Positions 8,834 to 16,365 of a stretch of 42,033 nucleotides of DNA are shown here, piece after piece. The notes below the pieces were generated by a model that saw nothing but the letters and a program-made list of their open reading frames with translations, was not told where the DNA came from and ran no database searches. This DNA comes from an uncultured Akkermansia sp. (GTDB lineage Bacteria > Verrucomicrobiota > Verrucomicrobiia > Verrucomicrobiales > Akkermansiaceae): NCBI GenBank assembly GCA_947601655.1, contig CANQGG010000013.1, positions 1-42,033 on the forward strand. Reading direction: 5' to 3'. Position 1 is the first letter of the stretch; each line of letters opens with the position of its first letter. The position numbers and the translations under genes were made by a program.

Positions 8834-10525
8834 ATGTCGTCCAGAAAAGCAATGTCCGCCGTACTGTCAGCATTTATGACAGCCGCATTAATGTATTTAT
8901 GTTCTGTTATTTATTGCACGTCGTATATGGAAGTTACATTCACGTCCGAGTCGGATAAGGAAATTGAATACCAAGTATACTATACAACAGAGCCTGGACA
9001 ACGATTCAACGAAGTGCCATCTGTAAAGAAGAAATCATCGCGTGGGAAACATTTAGAACGGATTATTTTGCCAACTGAAAAAATTGTACTATTCCGTTTT
9101 GATTTTGGAGTTCGCCCGGGGCGAGTTAGTATATCAGATATGACGTTGGCAGGAAAAAATGTCCAACCTCTGAATTTTGATGACTTTAGCTTCGTTCAAA
9201 TAGATTCGAAAAGGATCGAAAAGAATAAATTAACAATCGTTTCTGAGCAAAACGATCCACTGATCATGTATCAAAAACCACTTGGAATAGTTTCCAAACT
9301 GTCGATAGATTGGTTGGGATTTACTTTATTATTATGTGTTTTCGGAGCAGGCTCAAATTTAGCTCTTGCTTATTTGAGAAATTTGAGAATTTTCGGGACT
9401 TCTAATCAGCGTTCATGGGTAGATATCGTATTCGTGTGCATTTTGGGAGTCCTTGTATGTGTGCCGATGATGCATTTGTCGGAAGCAACAACATCTTCAT
9501 GGGAAAACCGAAAATTGGCGGTCAAACCGCATTTGTTTACAGGGGGGATCGATATTGATAGTGATTACGGAAAGAAATTCGATGCGTGGTTTGGCGATCG
9601 TTTCTTGGGCAGGGAAGATATGTTATCATTTTATAGTTGGCTGACCCTTCGAATAGCACCCGAACGGGGGAATAAAGATGTTTTAGTCGGGAAGGATGGT
9701 TGGTTGTTTATCAACAGGAAAATTGGACCCTTAGGTTATGCAAATGCGGTTGCATATTCCGATTCAGAATTAAAACATGGTTTCGATTACATAGAAAAAT
9801 TCTACCGATGGTGCAAAAAAAACAATAAAAAGTTTTATTACATAATAGTACCCGATAAAAATAAAATATATGGCGAATATTATCGGACTATTAACAAAAT
9901 TAACGATGATTCAAAAGGATACGCTGGACAATTTATTTCGTATATCAAACAGCGCTCAGTGGCGCCTGTCTTTTATTTGAGAGATTGCCTGCTCCGGGAA
10001 AAATCACAGGGCTTATTGTATTATAAGCGCGATACACATTGGAGTAAATTGGGCGCCTATTATGGGTATTTATTTTTGGCAGAGCAGTTTAAAAAGGATA
10101 TGGATATTGATTTTTTAACGGTCTCAAATTGGAAAAGGGTGAAAGAGGTCCAAGCTGATTTATCAGATCTGTATCATCAGAAGCATATTAATGATGAGGT
10201 TTATTTGGCTCCTGTGGTACCCATAGCTGTGAAACCCATTGTTTTGCCTAAATATGGAGTTCCAGAAGGATACGTTCGGTGTGAAAATAAGAAAGGGAAA
10301 TATCGGGTCTTTGTGTTAAGGGATTCTATGTTTGCTAATTTCCTGCCTTATTTTGCCCCAAATTTTGCGGTAGTTGAATGCCACTGGAAGCAGGATGTCA
10401 CATCCGATGATTTAGATCGCATAAGAAAAGATTTCGATATTGTCTTGATAGAAAACGCAGAAAGAATAACTCCTCGTGTTATGAGCCGCTCCTTCCCGGA
10501 TAATGCGAATTTGGAAGAAAAGTAA
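8834..10525 (+). CDS. AlgJ/AlgX-like SGNH-family O-acyltransferase protein with N-terminal membrane segments
   Basis: 563 residues. Membrane segments are visible near residues 7-30, 155-180 and 195-215, with a soluble beta-rich stretch between the first two, then the extracytoplasmic AlgJ/AlgX-like domain beginning at VGKDGWLFIN. The SGNH-type catalytic residues appear as RDTHW (Asp400, His402) and RDS (Ser498), with spacing close to that in AlgX. Such proteins take an acyl group relayed by an MBOAT membrane partner and put it on a polysaccharide. The partner gene follows at 10571. This gene is AT-rich while the MBOAT gene is GC-rich, so the pair spans the composition border. The N-terminal membrane part is unusual for plain AlgJ. 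Confidence 0.8.
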   Translation: MSSRKAMSAVLSAFMTAALMYLCSVIYCTSYMEVTFTSESDKEIEYQVYYTTEPGQRFNEVPSVKKKSSRGKHLERIILPTEKIVLFRFDFGVRPGRVSISDMTLAGKNVQPLNFDDFSFVQIDSKRIEKNKLTIVSEQNDPLIMYQKPLGIVSKLSIDWLGFTLLLCVFGAGSNLALAYLRNLRIFGTSNQRSWVDIVFVCILGVLVCVPMMHLSEATTSSWENRKLAVKPHLFTGGIDIDSDYGKKFDAWFGDRFLGREDMLSFYSWLTLRIAPERGNKDVLVGKDGWLFINRKIGPLGYANAVAYSDSELKHGFDYIEKFYRWCKKNNKKFYYIIVPDKNKIYGEYYRTINKINDDSKGYAGQFISYIKQRSVAPVFYLRDCLLREKSQGLLYYKRDTHWSKLGAYYGYLFLAEQFKKDMDIDFLTVSNWKRVKEVQADLSDLYHQKHINDEVYLAPVVPIAVKPIVLPKYGVPEGYVRCENKKGKYRVFVLRDSMFANFLPYFAPNFAVVECHWKQDVTSDDLDRIRKDFDIVLIENAERITPRVMSRSFPDNANLEEK

Positions 10526-10570
10526 AAAATTATTCCTGCAAAAGAATCTCTAGAAAGGATAAAAGTAAAA

Positions 10571-12100
10571 ATGTTATTCTCATCTACAACATTCCTGTTT
10601 TTGTTCTTGCCAATTGTGTGCGCGTTGTACCTTTTGGTACGGAAGGAGCTGAAGGACTATGTTCTGCTGCTGGCGAGCATCTTCTTCTACGCATGGGGCG
10701 AGCCTCGGTATGTGGCGGTGATGCTGCTCACCATCATCATCAACTACGTTGGGGCTCTCTGGGTGGCGAAACTCAACAGCAAGAAAAAGGTCTTTGGCTT
10801 CACCTTGCTCTTGGGCGAGCACACAAAGTTTGGTCTCTCATGTTCGGCTGCCAAATTGGCTCTTCTGCTCACCATCCTGGGCGATCTGAGCTTCCTGTTC
10901 TACTTCAAGTACTTCAACTTCTTCGTTGAAAACATCAACGCGCTTTTCGGAGGGCATATCGACTTCATCAAGGTCATCATGCCCATCGGCATCTCCTTCT
11001 ACACCTTCCAGGCCATCAGCTACGTCGTGGATGTCTATCGAGAGGAAGTTGCACCGCAGAAGAACATCTATAAACTTGCGCTCTACATCACCCTCTTCCC
11101 GCAGTTGGTAGCTGGACCTATCGTCAAGTACCACGACGTAGCCGACCAAATCGAGCACCGAACCGTGGACTTTGAGAAGGTCGCCTACGGCGTGAAACGC
11201 TTCATCGTGGGACTCGCCAAGAAGGTCCTTCTCGCCAACACGCTGGGAGCTGTCGCCGACAAGGTGTTTACCCAACCGATCGATCAACTGGACTGCATGA
11301 CCACCTGGCTGGGAGCGATCTGCTATACCTTCCAAATCTACTACGACTTCAGCGGATACTCTGACATGGCCATCGGCCTCGGCTCCATCTTCGGGTTCAA
11401 ATTTTTGGAAAACTTCAACTACCCTTACATCTCGCGCAGTATCACCGAATACTGGAGACGCTGGCACATATCGCTGGGAAGCTGGTTCAGGGACTATATG
11501 TTCATGCCGATCATGTTCCTGCCGCTCGCCCGTAACACCGTCATTTCTCGTAGCTACAGGTGGGTGATGAAAAAGGCAGGAAGTAAAGTTGCCAATGCCA
11601 TCATGACCTTCATTGCGCTCCTCATCGTCTGGTTCTCGACCGGCTTCTGGCATGGTGCCGGTTGGACCTTCATCGTGTGGGGCCTTTACAACGGCTTCTT
11701 CATCTTCATTGAGACCCTGACCGGATGGAACAGAGACCGAAAAAGCATCGGAGGCAAGGCGCTGCAGCATTTTTATGCCATGCTCGTAATCATGCTGGGA
11801 CTCGTCATCTTCCGGTCGGACACCATGAATTATGCCTGGCATTACCTTTTGACCATGTTCGGGGCAGAGAGAGGAGAGACGATGTACCACCTCATCTACT
11901 ACGTGGACCGTATCGAAATCATCGCGCTCACCGTAGGCATCGTCTGCTCGGCGCCACTGTGCAGCAAGATGCTGGAGGTGGAGGGACGGAGCCAGCTGCG
12001 GATAGCGGCAGTGAACCTCTGGTTGCTCGCACTCTTCATCCTGTCGGCAGCTTCTATCGCCGCATCCACCTACAACCCCTTCATCTACTTCAGATTCTGA
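10571..12100 (+). CDS. algI: MBOAT family acyltransferase (AlgI/DltB type)
   Basis: 509-residue multi-span membrane protein starting MLFSSTTFLFLFLP, typical of AlgI. The invariant MBOAT histidine is His361 in STGFWHGAGWTF. Other AlgI landmarks are FPQLVAGPIV, YYDFSGYSDMAIG and YWRRWHISLGSWFRDY. The C-terminus ends in NPFIYFRF; a closely similar FIYFxF end with an essential tyrosine (here Tyr506) is known in DltX and other MBOAT systems and is thought to relay the acyl group across the membrane. It works with the AlgJ-like protein upstream; the ACP and ligase genes downstream suggest an ACP-linked donor. GC-rich, unlike the preceding genes. The symbol is by family; the acyl group is unknown. 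Confidence 0.9.
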   Translation: MLFSSTTFLFLFLPIVCALYLLVRKELKDYVLLLASIFFYAWGEPRYVAVMLLTIIINYVGALWVAKLNSKKKVFGFTLLLGEHTKFGLSCSAAKLALLLTILGDLSFLFYFKYFNFFVENINALFGGHIDFIKVIMPIGISFYTFQAISYVVDVYREEVAPQKNIYKLALYITLFPQLVAGPIVKYHDVADQIEHRTVDFEKVAYGVKRFIVGLAKKVLLANTLGAVADKVFTQPIDQLDCMTTWLGAICYTFQIYYDFSGYSDMAIGLGSIFGFKFLENFNYPYISRSITEYWRRWHISLGSWFRDYMFMPIMFLPLARNTVISRSYRWVMKKAGSKVANAIMTFIALLIVWFSTGFWHGAGWTFIVWGLYNGFFIFIETLTGWNRDRKSIGGKALQHFYAMLVIMLGLVIFRSDTMNYAWHYLLTMFGAERGETMYHLIYYVDRIEIIALTVGIVCSAPLCSKMLEVEGRSQLRIAAVNLWLLALFILSAASIAASTYNPFIYFRF

Positions 12101-12157
12101 CAGTACGTATGAACGACCGGGGGCAACCCCAATCACTATCATCAATCAAATCAACTA
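12055..12157 (+). repeat. Direct repeat copy 1 (end of MBOAT gene plus spacer)
   Basis: 103 nt made of the last 46 nt of the MBOAT gene and 57 nt of downstream spacer. It recurs at 12753-12856 with one substitution in the first 80 positions, one extra G in a G-run, and five substitutions in the last 27 positions. The two copies bracket the TIR gene. Confidence 0.95.
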
Positions 12158-12164
12158 CAAAAAT

Positions 12165-12731
12165 ATGAAGACTGCTCAAATAAAAAAGGGAAAAGAGTCC
12201 AAAACTTCTCCCGGAAATACGAAGAATCAAAAACTGATTTTCCTCAGTTGGAGCAAACGCGATAAGGCATTAGCTGAGAAAATCAAAGACTTCTTGGAGG
12301 ATACGCTTAAGGTTGGATGTTTTATGTCGGATTTGGATATCATTCGCCAAGGGACTGATTGGGAAAGAACAATAAGGAATAATCTCAAGAAAGCCAATTA
12401 TGGCATAATTTTACTGTCTAGTAGTGCTATAAAATCCCCATGGGTATTGTACGAAGCAGGAGCACTGGACGCTAAATCAAACTTTAAGGGGTTAGCCGTG
12501 CTGTCGAACGGTGTGAGACATACGCAAGTTCCAAAACCGCTTAAAAGCAAACAAATTGCAAAATTTAATAAAACGGATTTGCTCGGACTCACAACAAATA
12601 TACTCAAAGTATTAAAAATCAACAGACAAAAGTCAAGAATAGAAACAAAAGTGGATGAGTTTATCAAGTCATTGAAGAAGAAACCGGCAAAACGTAAGTC
12701 TGAATGCATTAAAGATATGAAAAAAGACTGA
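12165..12731 (+). CDS. Stand-alone TIR domain protein
   Basis: 188 residues. A lysine-rich 20-residue start is followed by a TIR fold: beta-A LIFLSWSKRDKALAEKI, the GCFMSDLDIIRQGTDW BB-loop region, IILLSSSAIKSPWVLYE with the conserved Trp93 and the putative catalytic Glu97, then a short basic tail. In enzymatic TIR proteins this glutamate cleaves NAD+; bacterial TIR proteins act in antiphage signalling, in bacterial toxins or as effectors. No Thoeris, CBASS or pAgo partner is next to it. The gene is AT-rich and lies between two copies of a 103-nt direct repeat, which indicates insertion into the MBOAT-ACP junction. TIR assignment is good; an antiphage role is inference. Confidence 0.82.
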   Translation: MKTAQIKKGKESKTSPGNTKNQKLIFLSWSKRDKALAEKIKDFLEDTLKVGCFMSDLDIIRQGTDWERTIRNNLKKANYGIILLSSSAIKSPWVLYEAGALDAKSNFKGLAVLSNGVRHTQVPKPLKSKQIAKFNKTDLLGLTTNILKVLKINRQKSRIETKVDEFIKSLKKKPAKRKSECIKDMKKD

Positions 12732-12752
12732 GACGAACGAGGGTTCATCTTT

Positions 12753-12856
12753 TATCGCCGCATCCACCTACAACCCCTTCATCTACTTCATATTCTGACA
12801 GTACGTATGAACGACCGGGGGGCAACCCCAACCATTATCATTAATCACACCAACTA
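12753..12856 (+). repeat. Direct repeat copy 2, downstream of the TIR gene
   Basis: 104-nt second copy of the repeat at 12055-12157. It ends just before the A/C-rich lead-in to the ACP start codon, so it restores the spacer that would have preceded ACP before the TIR gene arrived. Confidence 0.95.
12754..12798 (+). pseudogene. Remnant of an MBOAT gene 3' end
   Basis: Read in frame, this part of repeat copy 2 encodes IAASTYNPFIYFIF followed by TGA, matching the end of the intact MBOAT protein except for Arg to Ile in the last-but-one position. The frame has no start codon between the upstream stop (12718-12720) and here, so it is a non-expressed vestige, not a mini-protein. Confidence 0.7.
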
Positions 12857-12870
12857 AACAAACCACCACT

Positions 12871-13164
12871 ATGACTAAAGACGATATACAGCAGATCATC
12901 ATGGACGTCCTCCGGGATTACTGTGAACAGAATGGGAAAGACGTGCCGGAATTGACGAGAAATACGCCGATGCTCGGGAGTAACAGCTTCCTGGATTCAC
13001 TCGGGTTGGTCAGTGTCATCATCGACATTGAAATGGCTCTGAACGATGCGGGAGCTAACATCTCGCTCACCTCAGAGACTTCCATGTCTACACGCATCAG
13101 CCCGTTCCGCTCGATAGGTGCGCTCTGCAACCACATAGCCGATCAATTAGGCATCACCGACTGA
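12871..13164 (+). CDS. Acyl carrier protein
   Basis: 97-residue carrier protein with the phosphopantetheine attachment serine in FLDSLGLVSV (Ser43) and the usual four-helix acidic composition. It is not the fatty-acid ACP by context: it is followed 1 nt later by an SDR reductase and then by an acyl-AMP ligase, and preceded by the MBOAT gene. By analogy with DltC it would carry an activated acyl group from the ligase to the membrane acyltransferase. The start has an A/C-rich lead (ACCACCACT) and no Shine-Dalgarno sequence. Carrier identity is sure, its cargo is not known. Confidence 0.9.
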   Translation: MTKDDIQQIIMDVLRDYCEQNGKDVPELTRNTPMLGSNSFLDSLGLVSVIIDIEMALNDAGANISLTSETSMSTRISPFRSIGALCNHIADQLGITD

Positions 13165-13165
13165 T

Positions 13166-13864
13166 ATGGACAGGGTCATCGTCATCACCGGCACGCGTAA
13201 GGGGATAGGGAACTATCTGGCGCAATGCTACCTCGAGGAGGGAAATATTGTGTATGGGTGCAGCCGCCGCGCTTGCGATATTTCTCACCCCAATTACCAC
13301 CACACCTGTCTCAATGTGGCGGATGAGGAGGCCGTTGTAGCCTGGGTGCGCCAGATTTACAAGGAGCAAAAGCGCATCGATGTGCTCATCAACAACGCCG
13401 GGATCGCCTCCATGAACCACGTACTGCTGACCCCTGGCTCCACCGCTCAGAAAGTGATGGGAACCAACTTTATGGGAACCTTCCTCATGAGCCGCGAAGT
13501 AGCGAAGTACATGATGCGCCGCAAGGAGGGACGTATCGTCAACTACTCCACCGTGGCCGTACCGCTCAACCTGCAGGGCGAGCTCGTGTATTCCTCGTCG
13601 AAGGCGGCTATCGAGCAGCTCACCCGCGTGCTGGCAGGGGAGATCGGGCAAACGGGGGTGACCGTCAACGCCGTGGGACCCACACCCATTGACACGGATC
13701 TCATCAAAAACGTCCCCGCCGGAAAGATCCAGGCGCTCATCGACCGCCAGAGCATCAAGCGCTTCGGGAAGTACGAGGATGTGAAGAACGTCATCGATTT
13801 CTACCTGCGCCCGGAGAGTGACTTTATCACGGGGCAAATCATCTATCTGGGAGGCATCAACTGA
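13166..13864 (+). CDS. SDR-family (FabG-like) 3-oxoacyl reductase
   Basis: 232-residue classical short-chain dehydrogenase. It shows the NAD(P) fingerprint ITGTRKGIG at residues 7-15, the NNAG structural motif, and the catalytic YxxxK as YSSSK (Tyr142, Lys146), ending in the FITGQIIYLGGIN tail typical of FabG-like enzymes. One nucleotide separates it from the ACP stop and one from the ligase start, so the three form a tight operon. Placed beside an ACP, it most plausibly reduces a 3-oxoacyl-ACP to 3-hydroxyacyl-ACP, giving a hydroxyacyl decoration. Reduction of a sugar or other carbonyl is a possible alternative. Confidence 0.85.
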   Translation: MDRVIVITGTRKGIGNYLAQCYLEEGNIVYGCSRRACDISHPNYHHTCLNVADEEAVVAWVRQIYKEQKRIDVLINNAGIASMNHVLLTPGSTAQKVMGTNFMGTFLMSREVAKYMMRRKEGRIVNYSTVAVPLNLQGELVYSSSKAAIEQLTRVLAGEIGQTGVTVNAVGPTPIDTDLIKNVPAGKIQALIDRQSIKRFGKYEDVKNVIDFYLRPESDFITGQIIYLGGIN

Positions 13865-13865
13865 T

Positions 13866-15203
13866 ATGACGAACTTGATCGAAAAGACAGGGGAGAGCGC
13901 CGCGCAGACGGCATTGATCTTCCCCGGCGGTGAGTACAGCTATGCGCAGTTGTGCGAGCGGGTAAGCACGTACGCACAGCGCCTGAAGGAGCAGGTCACT
14001 CTTGGAACCGTGGTGGCACTGGTATCCGACTACACCTTTGAGGCCATCGCCCTGTTCTTTGCACTCCACGAACTCAAGGCCGTCATCGTGCCTATCACCA
14101 CCCGCGTGGAGGAGGAAATCGAAAGTCGATTGCAGACGGCGCGGTGCGAGGTGCGGATCGATATTGTGGACGGGGAGCTTAAGATGCAGAGCCTGAGCCC
14201 ATCCGCCGAGCGGTTTGAGCTCGTTAAGCAGCTCAAGGAGCGCGGGCATTCCGGCCTGATCCTCTTTAGCAGCGGGTCAACGGGGGCGCCCAAGGCGATG
14301 ATTCATGACTTGGACCATCTGGTGGACTCCTACAAGGGGAAGCGCGGGAAGAAGCTGGTGTTCCTGATCTTCCTCATGTTCGACCACATCGGCGGGCTCA
14401 ACACGCTGCTCAACTGCCTGGCGATGGGAGTGACCATGGTGTTCCCGGCGGACAGGAACCCGGAGCACGTGGCGCAGCTCATCGAGCGACACAGGGTCAA
14501 CGTCCTGCCCGCTTCCCCGACCTTCCTCAATCTCATGCTCATCAGCGGAGTCACTGAGAGATATGACCTCACTTCACTGCGGATGATCACGTACGGCACG
14601 GAGCCGATGCCGGATAGCCTGCTGGTAAAACTCAAGGAGGGGTTCCCGCGCGTGAAGTTCCTGCAGACGTTCGGGACGAGCGAGACGGGTATTACGCAGA
14701 CCACGAGCAAAGCCAACTTCATCAAGATTGACGACCCTGGGACGGAGTACAAGGTGGTGGACGGGGAGCTGTGGTTACGCAGCAAGACGCAGATCATGGG
14801 GTATTTGAACGCGTCCATGGAACGCTTCACGGATGATGGGTGGTTCAAGACAGGAGACCTCGTGGAAATGGGGGAGGATGGCTATATTCGCATTATCGGT
14901 CGCAACAAGGAGATGATTAACGTGGGCGGGGAGAAGGTACTGCCCTCCGAGGTGGAATCTGTGCTCTACCAAATGCCGGGCGTGCTGGATTGCACCGTGT
15001 ACGCGGAGAAAAATCCCATCACCGGGCAGATGGTAGCGGCAAAAATGCTCTTTACCGAGCCGCTCACTTCCATGGAGGCGAAGCGGAGGGTGGTTGACTT
15101 CTGCAAGACCCGGCTCGCCCGCTACAAGATTCCCGCCAAGGTGATCGTGCTGAAGGAGGACGAGCATTCGGAAAGGTTTAAGAAAAAGAGGATTAACGCT
15201 TGA
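13866..15203 (+). CDS. AMP-dependent acyl ligase (ANL superfamily)
   Basis: 445-residue adenylate-forming enzyme, shorter than most acyl-CoA synthetases. Core motifs are present: FSSGSTGAPKAMIH (P-loop-like A3), TFGTSETG (A5), WFKTGDL with GYIRIIGRNKEMINVGGEKV (A7-A8), and a C-terminal lysine region in FKKKRINA (A10). The ATG at 13866, 1 nt after the SDR stop, is preferred to the upstream in-frame GTG at 13818, which lies inside the SDR gene. In this operon it would activate a carboxylic acid as acyl-AMP and load it on the ACP, the role DltA plays for D-alanine. The acid is not predictable; a CoA ligase role cannot be excluded. Confidence 0.87.
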   Translation: MTNLIEKTGESAAQTALIFPGGEYSYAQLCERVSTYAQRLKEQVTLGTVVALVSDYTFEAIALFFALHELKAVIVPITTRVEEEIESRLQTARCEVRIDIVDGELKMQSLSPSAERFELVKQLKERGHSGLILFSSGSTGAPKAMIHDLDHLVDSYKGKRGKKLVFLIFLMFDHIGGLNTLLNCLAMGVTMVFPADRNPEHVAQLIERHRVNVLPASPTFLNLMLISGVTERYDLTSLRMITYGTEPMPDSLLVKLKEGFPRVKFLQTFGTSETGITQTTSKANFIKIDDPGTEYKVVDGELWLRSKTQIMGYLNASMERFTDDGWFKTGDLVEMGEDGYIRIIGRNKEMINVGGEKVLPSEVESVLYQMPGVLDCTVYAEKNPITGQMVAAKMLFTEPLTSMEAKRRVVDFCKTRLARYKIPAKVIVLKEDEHSERFKKKRINA

Positions 15204-15537
15204 TAGGGACGACTTGCTTCGTAAACTGTGTGTGTAGGGGGGGGGGCATCAGCCCCTCCCCTCTGTGCTGTCGACCTGTTGCATTTGATTGTGCAATGAG
15301 CACGTTCACAGAAGGTAATGTGCTTGCCTTTTGAGGTAATGACGGTAGAATGAGTTTGGGTACCTTGATTCACAACTTGGTTATTGTATTGACGGAATTA
15401 ATAACCCCGCAACGAACCAACTGGCAGCCTTTTGTGCCTGAAACCTGTTGCAACAAGCCTTGCCGTGGTGCAACAAAAAGCTTGCATTCTATGAAAGGGA
15501 AAGGCAAACTGACCGCAGAAACGAGAGCACGCCGGAC
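15204..15537. other. Intergenic region between the acylation operon and the zinc-ribbon gene
   Basis: 334 nt with no convincing gene. It holds a G10 run with a pairing C-rich arm (15236-15262), several TTGCA/TGCAA boxes (around 15279-15296 and 15448-15487), and one promoter-like pair, TTGCCT (15324-15329) with TAGAAT (15346-15351) at 16-nt spacing. That promoter would give a leader of roughly 180 nt for the gene at 15538. The short open frame starting at 15350 begins inside the -10 box and has no protein-like features. Confidence 0.45.
15236..15262 (+). terminator. G-run/C-run hairpin after the acyl ligase gene
   Basis: A run of ten G (15237-15246) can pair with CCCCTCCCC (15253-15261), giving about nine or ten pairs around a 7-nt loop. 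It lies about 33 nt past the end of the acylation operon. No T-run follows, so it may be a pause or terminator-like structure and not a classical intrinsic terminator. Confidence 0.4.
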
Positions 15538-15771
15538 ATGAACAAGAACGATCCCTACTACAAAACGCTCACGAAAGCGCTGGAGACCCCGGAACTCTAC
15601 AAGGTGTGCTCTGTGTGCGGGTGCGTAGCGCCGGTCGATGACGAGGAGTGTCCGTACTGCGCTGCCTACCGCTTCAACACCGAAGCGGAAGCCGTATCCA
15701 ACACCGCTTTGGACCAGCTCACACGTTCCTTTGACCGCGTGACTGACCCTGTCTCCTCCGCCTACGATTGA
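15538..15771 (+). CDS. Small zinc-ribbon protein
   Basis: 77-residue soluble protein with two CxxC knuckles, CSVCG and CPYC, separated by about 12 residues, forming a zinc ribbon at residues about 23-42, plus an acidic C-terminus. The ATG at 15538 is chosen because the sequence upstream in the same frame is basic, low in protein character and outside the conserved part. The last 10 nt overlap the 3' end of nadD on the opposite strand. Function unknown; zinc binding is inferred from the cysteine pattern, and a role in nucleic acid or protein contact would be typical. Confidence 0.65.
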   Translation: MNKNDPYYKTLTKALETPELYKVCSVCGCVAPVDDEECPYCAAYRFNTEAEAVSNTALDQLTRSFDRVTDPVSSAYD

Positions 15772-16361
15772 TGCCCGGCGGGAGTTGGAGATTCCGCCAG
15801 AATTCTTACAGCCAGACTCTGCACAGGACACGGCAACCATCCTTCCTGCAGAGCGGTATGTTCAAGGAGACATTGTCGGATGCGAGTCGAGGAAACGGGC
15901 AAATCAGGACCTTCCACAAAGACGGCGCGCACGCCCGGCCTTGGGAGGAGCGACGCACCCCCCCGGTGATACACGATAAATGTCACCATCTGCGCCAGAT
16001 AGTCCGGACGTGCCCATAGATGTAATTCGCGCCATGCATCCCCGCCCATCAGCCAGAAGAGTTCATCATCCGGATGCACACGACGCCACTCTTCAGCCAA
16101 ACGCCAGCTCACGCTGGGCGGCGGAAAATGCAGATCCATCTCCGAAACCTCAGCCCATGGCAAATGCTCTACCGCTGCGCGCAGCATGACGAGCCGCTGC
16201 GCAGGTGTGAAGAGGGAACTTCCCTCCGCCTTGAAAGGAGAGCGCGCCGCAGGAAGAAAAACGATACGCTGCACACCGACAGTCTTGAGCGCCGTCTCCG
16301 CGATCGCCAGGTGTCCGGCGTGTACCGGGTCAAAACTCCCACCGAAGAGACAACATTTCAT
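15762..16361 (-). CDS. nadD: Nicotinate-nucleotide adenylyltransferase
   Basis: 199-residue enzyme that adenylates nicotinate mononucleotide with ATP to make deamido-NAD in NAD synthesis. The nucleotidyltransferase signature is at the N-terminus (GGSFDPVHAGH), with FLPAARSPFK, the LMGGDAWREL segment and the C-terminal SSTRIRQ motif that is the ISSTxIR ATP-binding element. Length is normal. It starts 4 nt after the stop of the M23 peptidase gene, so the two are probably one transcript. Its 3' end overlaps the zinc-ribbon gene by 10 nt. Confidence 0.93.
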   Translation of the reverse strand: MKCCLFGGSFDPVHAGHLAIAETALKTVGVQRIVFLPAARSPFKAEGSSLFTPAQRLVMLRAAVEHLPWAEVSEMDLHFPPPSVSWRLAEEWRRVHPDDELFWLMGGDAWRELHLWARPDYLAQMVTFIVYHRGGASLLPRPGVRAVFVEGPDLPVSSTRIRQCLLEHTALQEGWLPCPVQSLAVRILAESPTPAGHQS

Positions 16362-16365
16362 GGCA

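Noticed and set aside
3298..10525. AT-rich block as a prophage or integrative element
   Set aside because: It contains only polysaccharide genes, has no integrase or phage genes, and fits within the operon direction and function.
10838..12145. 435-codon minus-strand open frame opposite the MBOAT gene
   Set aside because: Composition (Asp/Glu/His/Val-rich) is that of a reverse-complement shadow of a GC-rich membrane protein gene; no domain is recognisable.
12109..12168. Short frame MNDRGQPQSLSS... (19 codons) in the repeat spacer, overlapping the TIR start by ATGA, as a leader peptide
   Set aside because: In repeat copy 2 the extra G shifts the frame and gives a different, shorter peptide before ACP, so coding is not conserved; it is most likely chance.
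12055..12856. Direct repeats as insertion-sequence ends or target-site duplications
   Set aside because: They are far too long, imperfect, contain gene sequence, have no terminal inverted repeats and enclose no transposase.
15350..15541. 63-codon frame before the zinc-ribbon gene
   Set aside because: Its ATG lies in a promoter-like -10 box and the peptide has no protein-like pattern.
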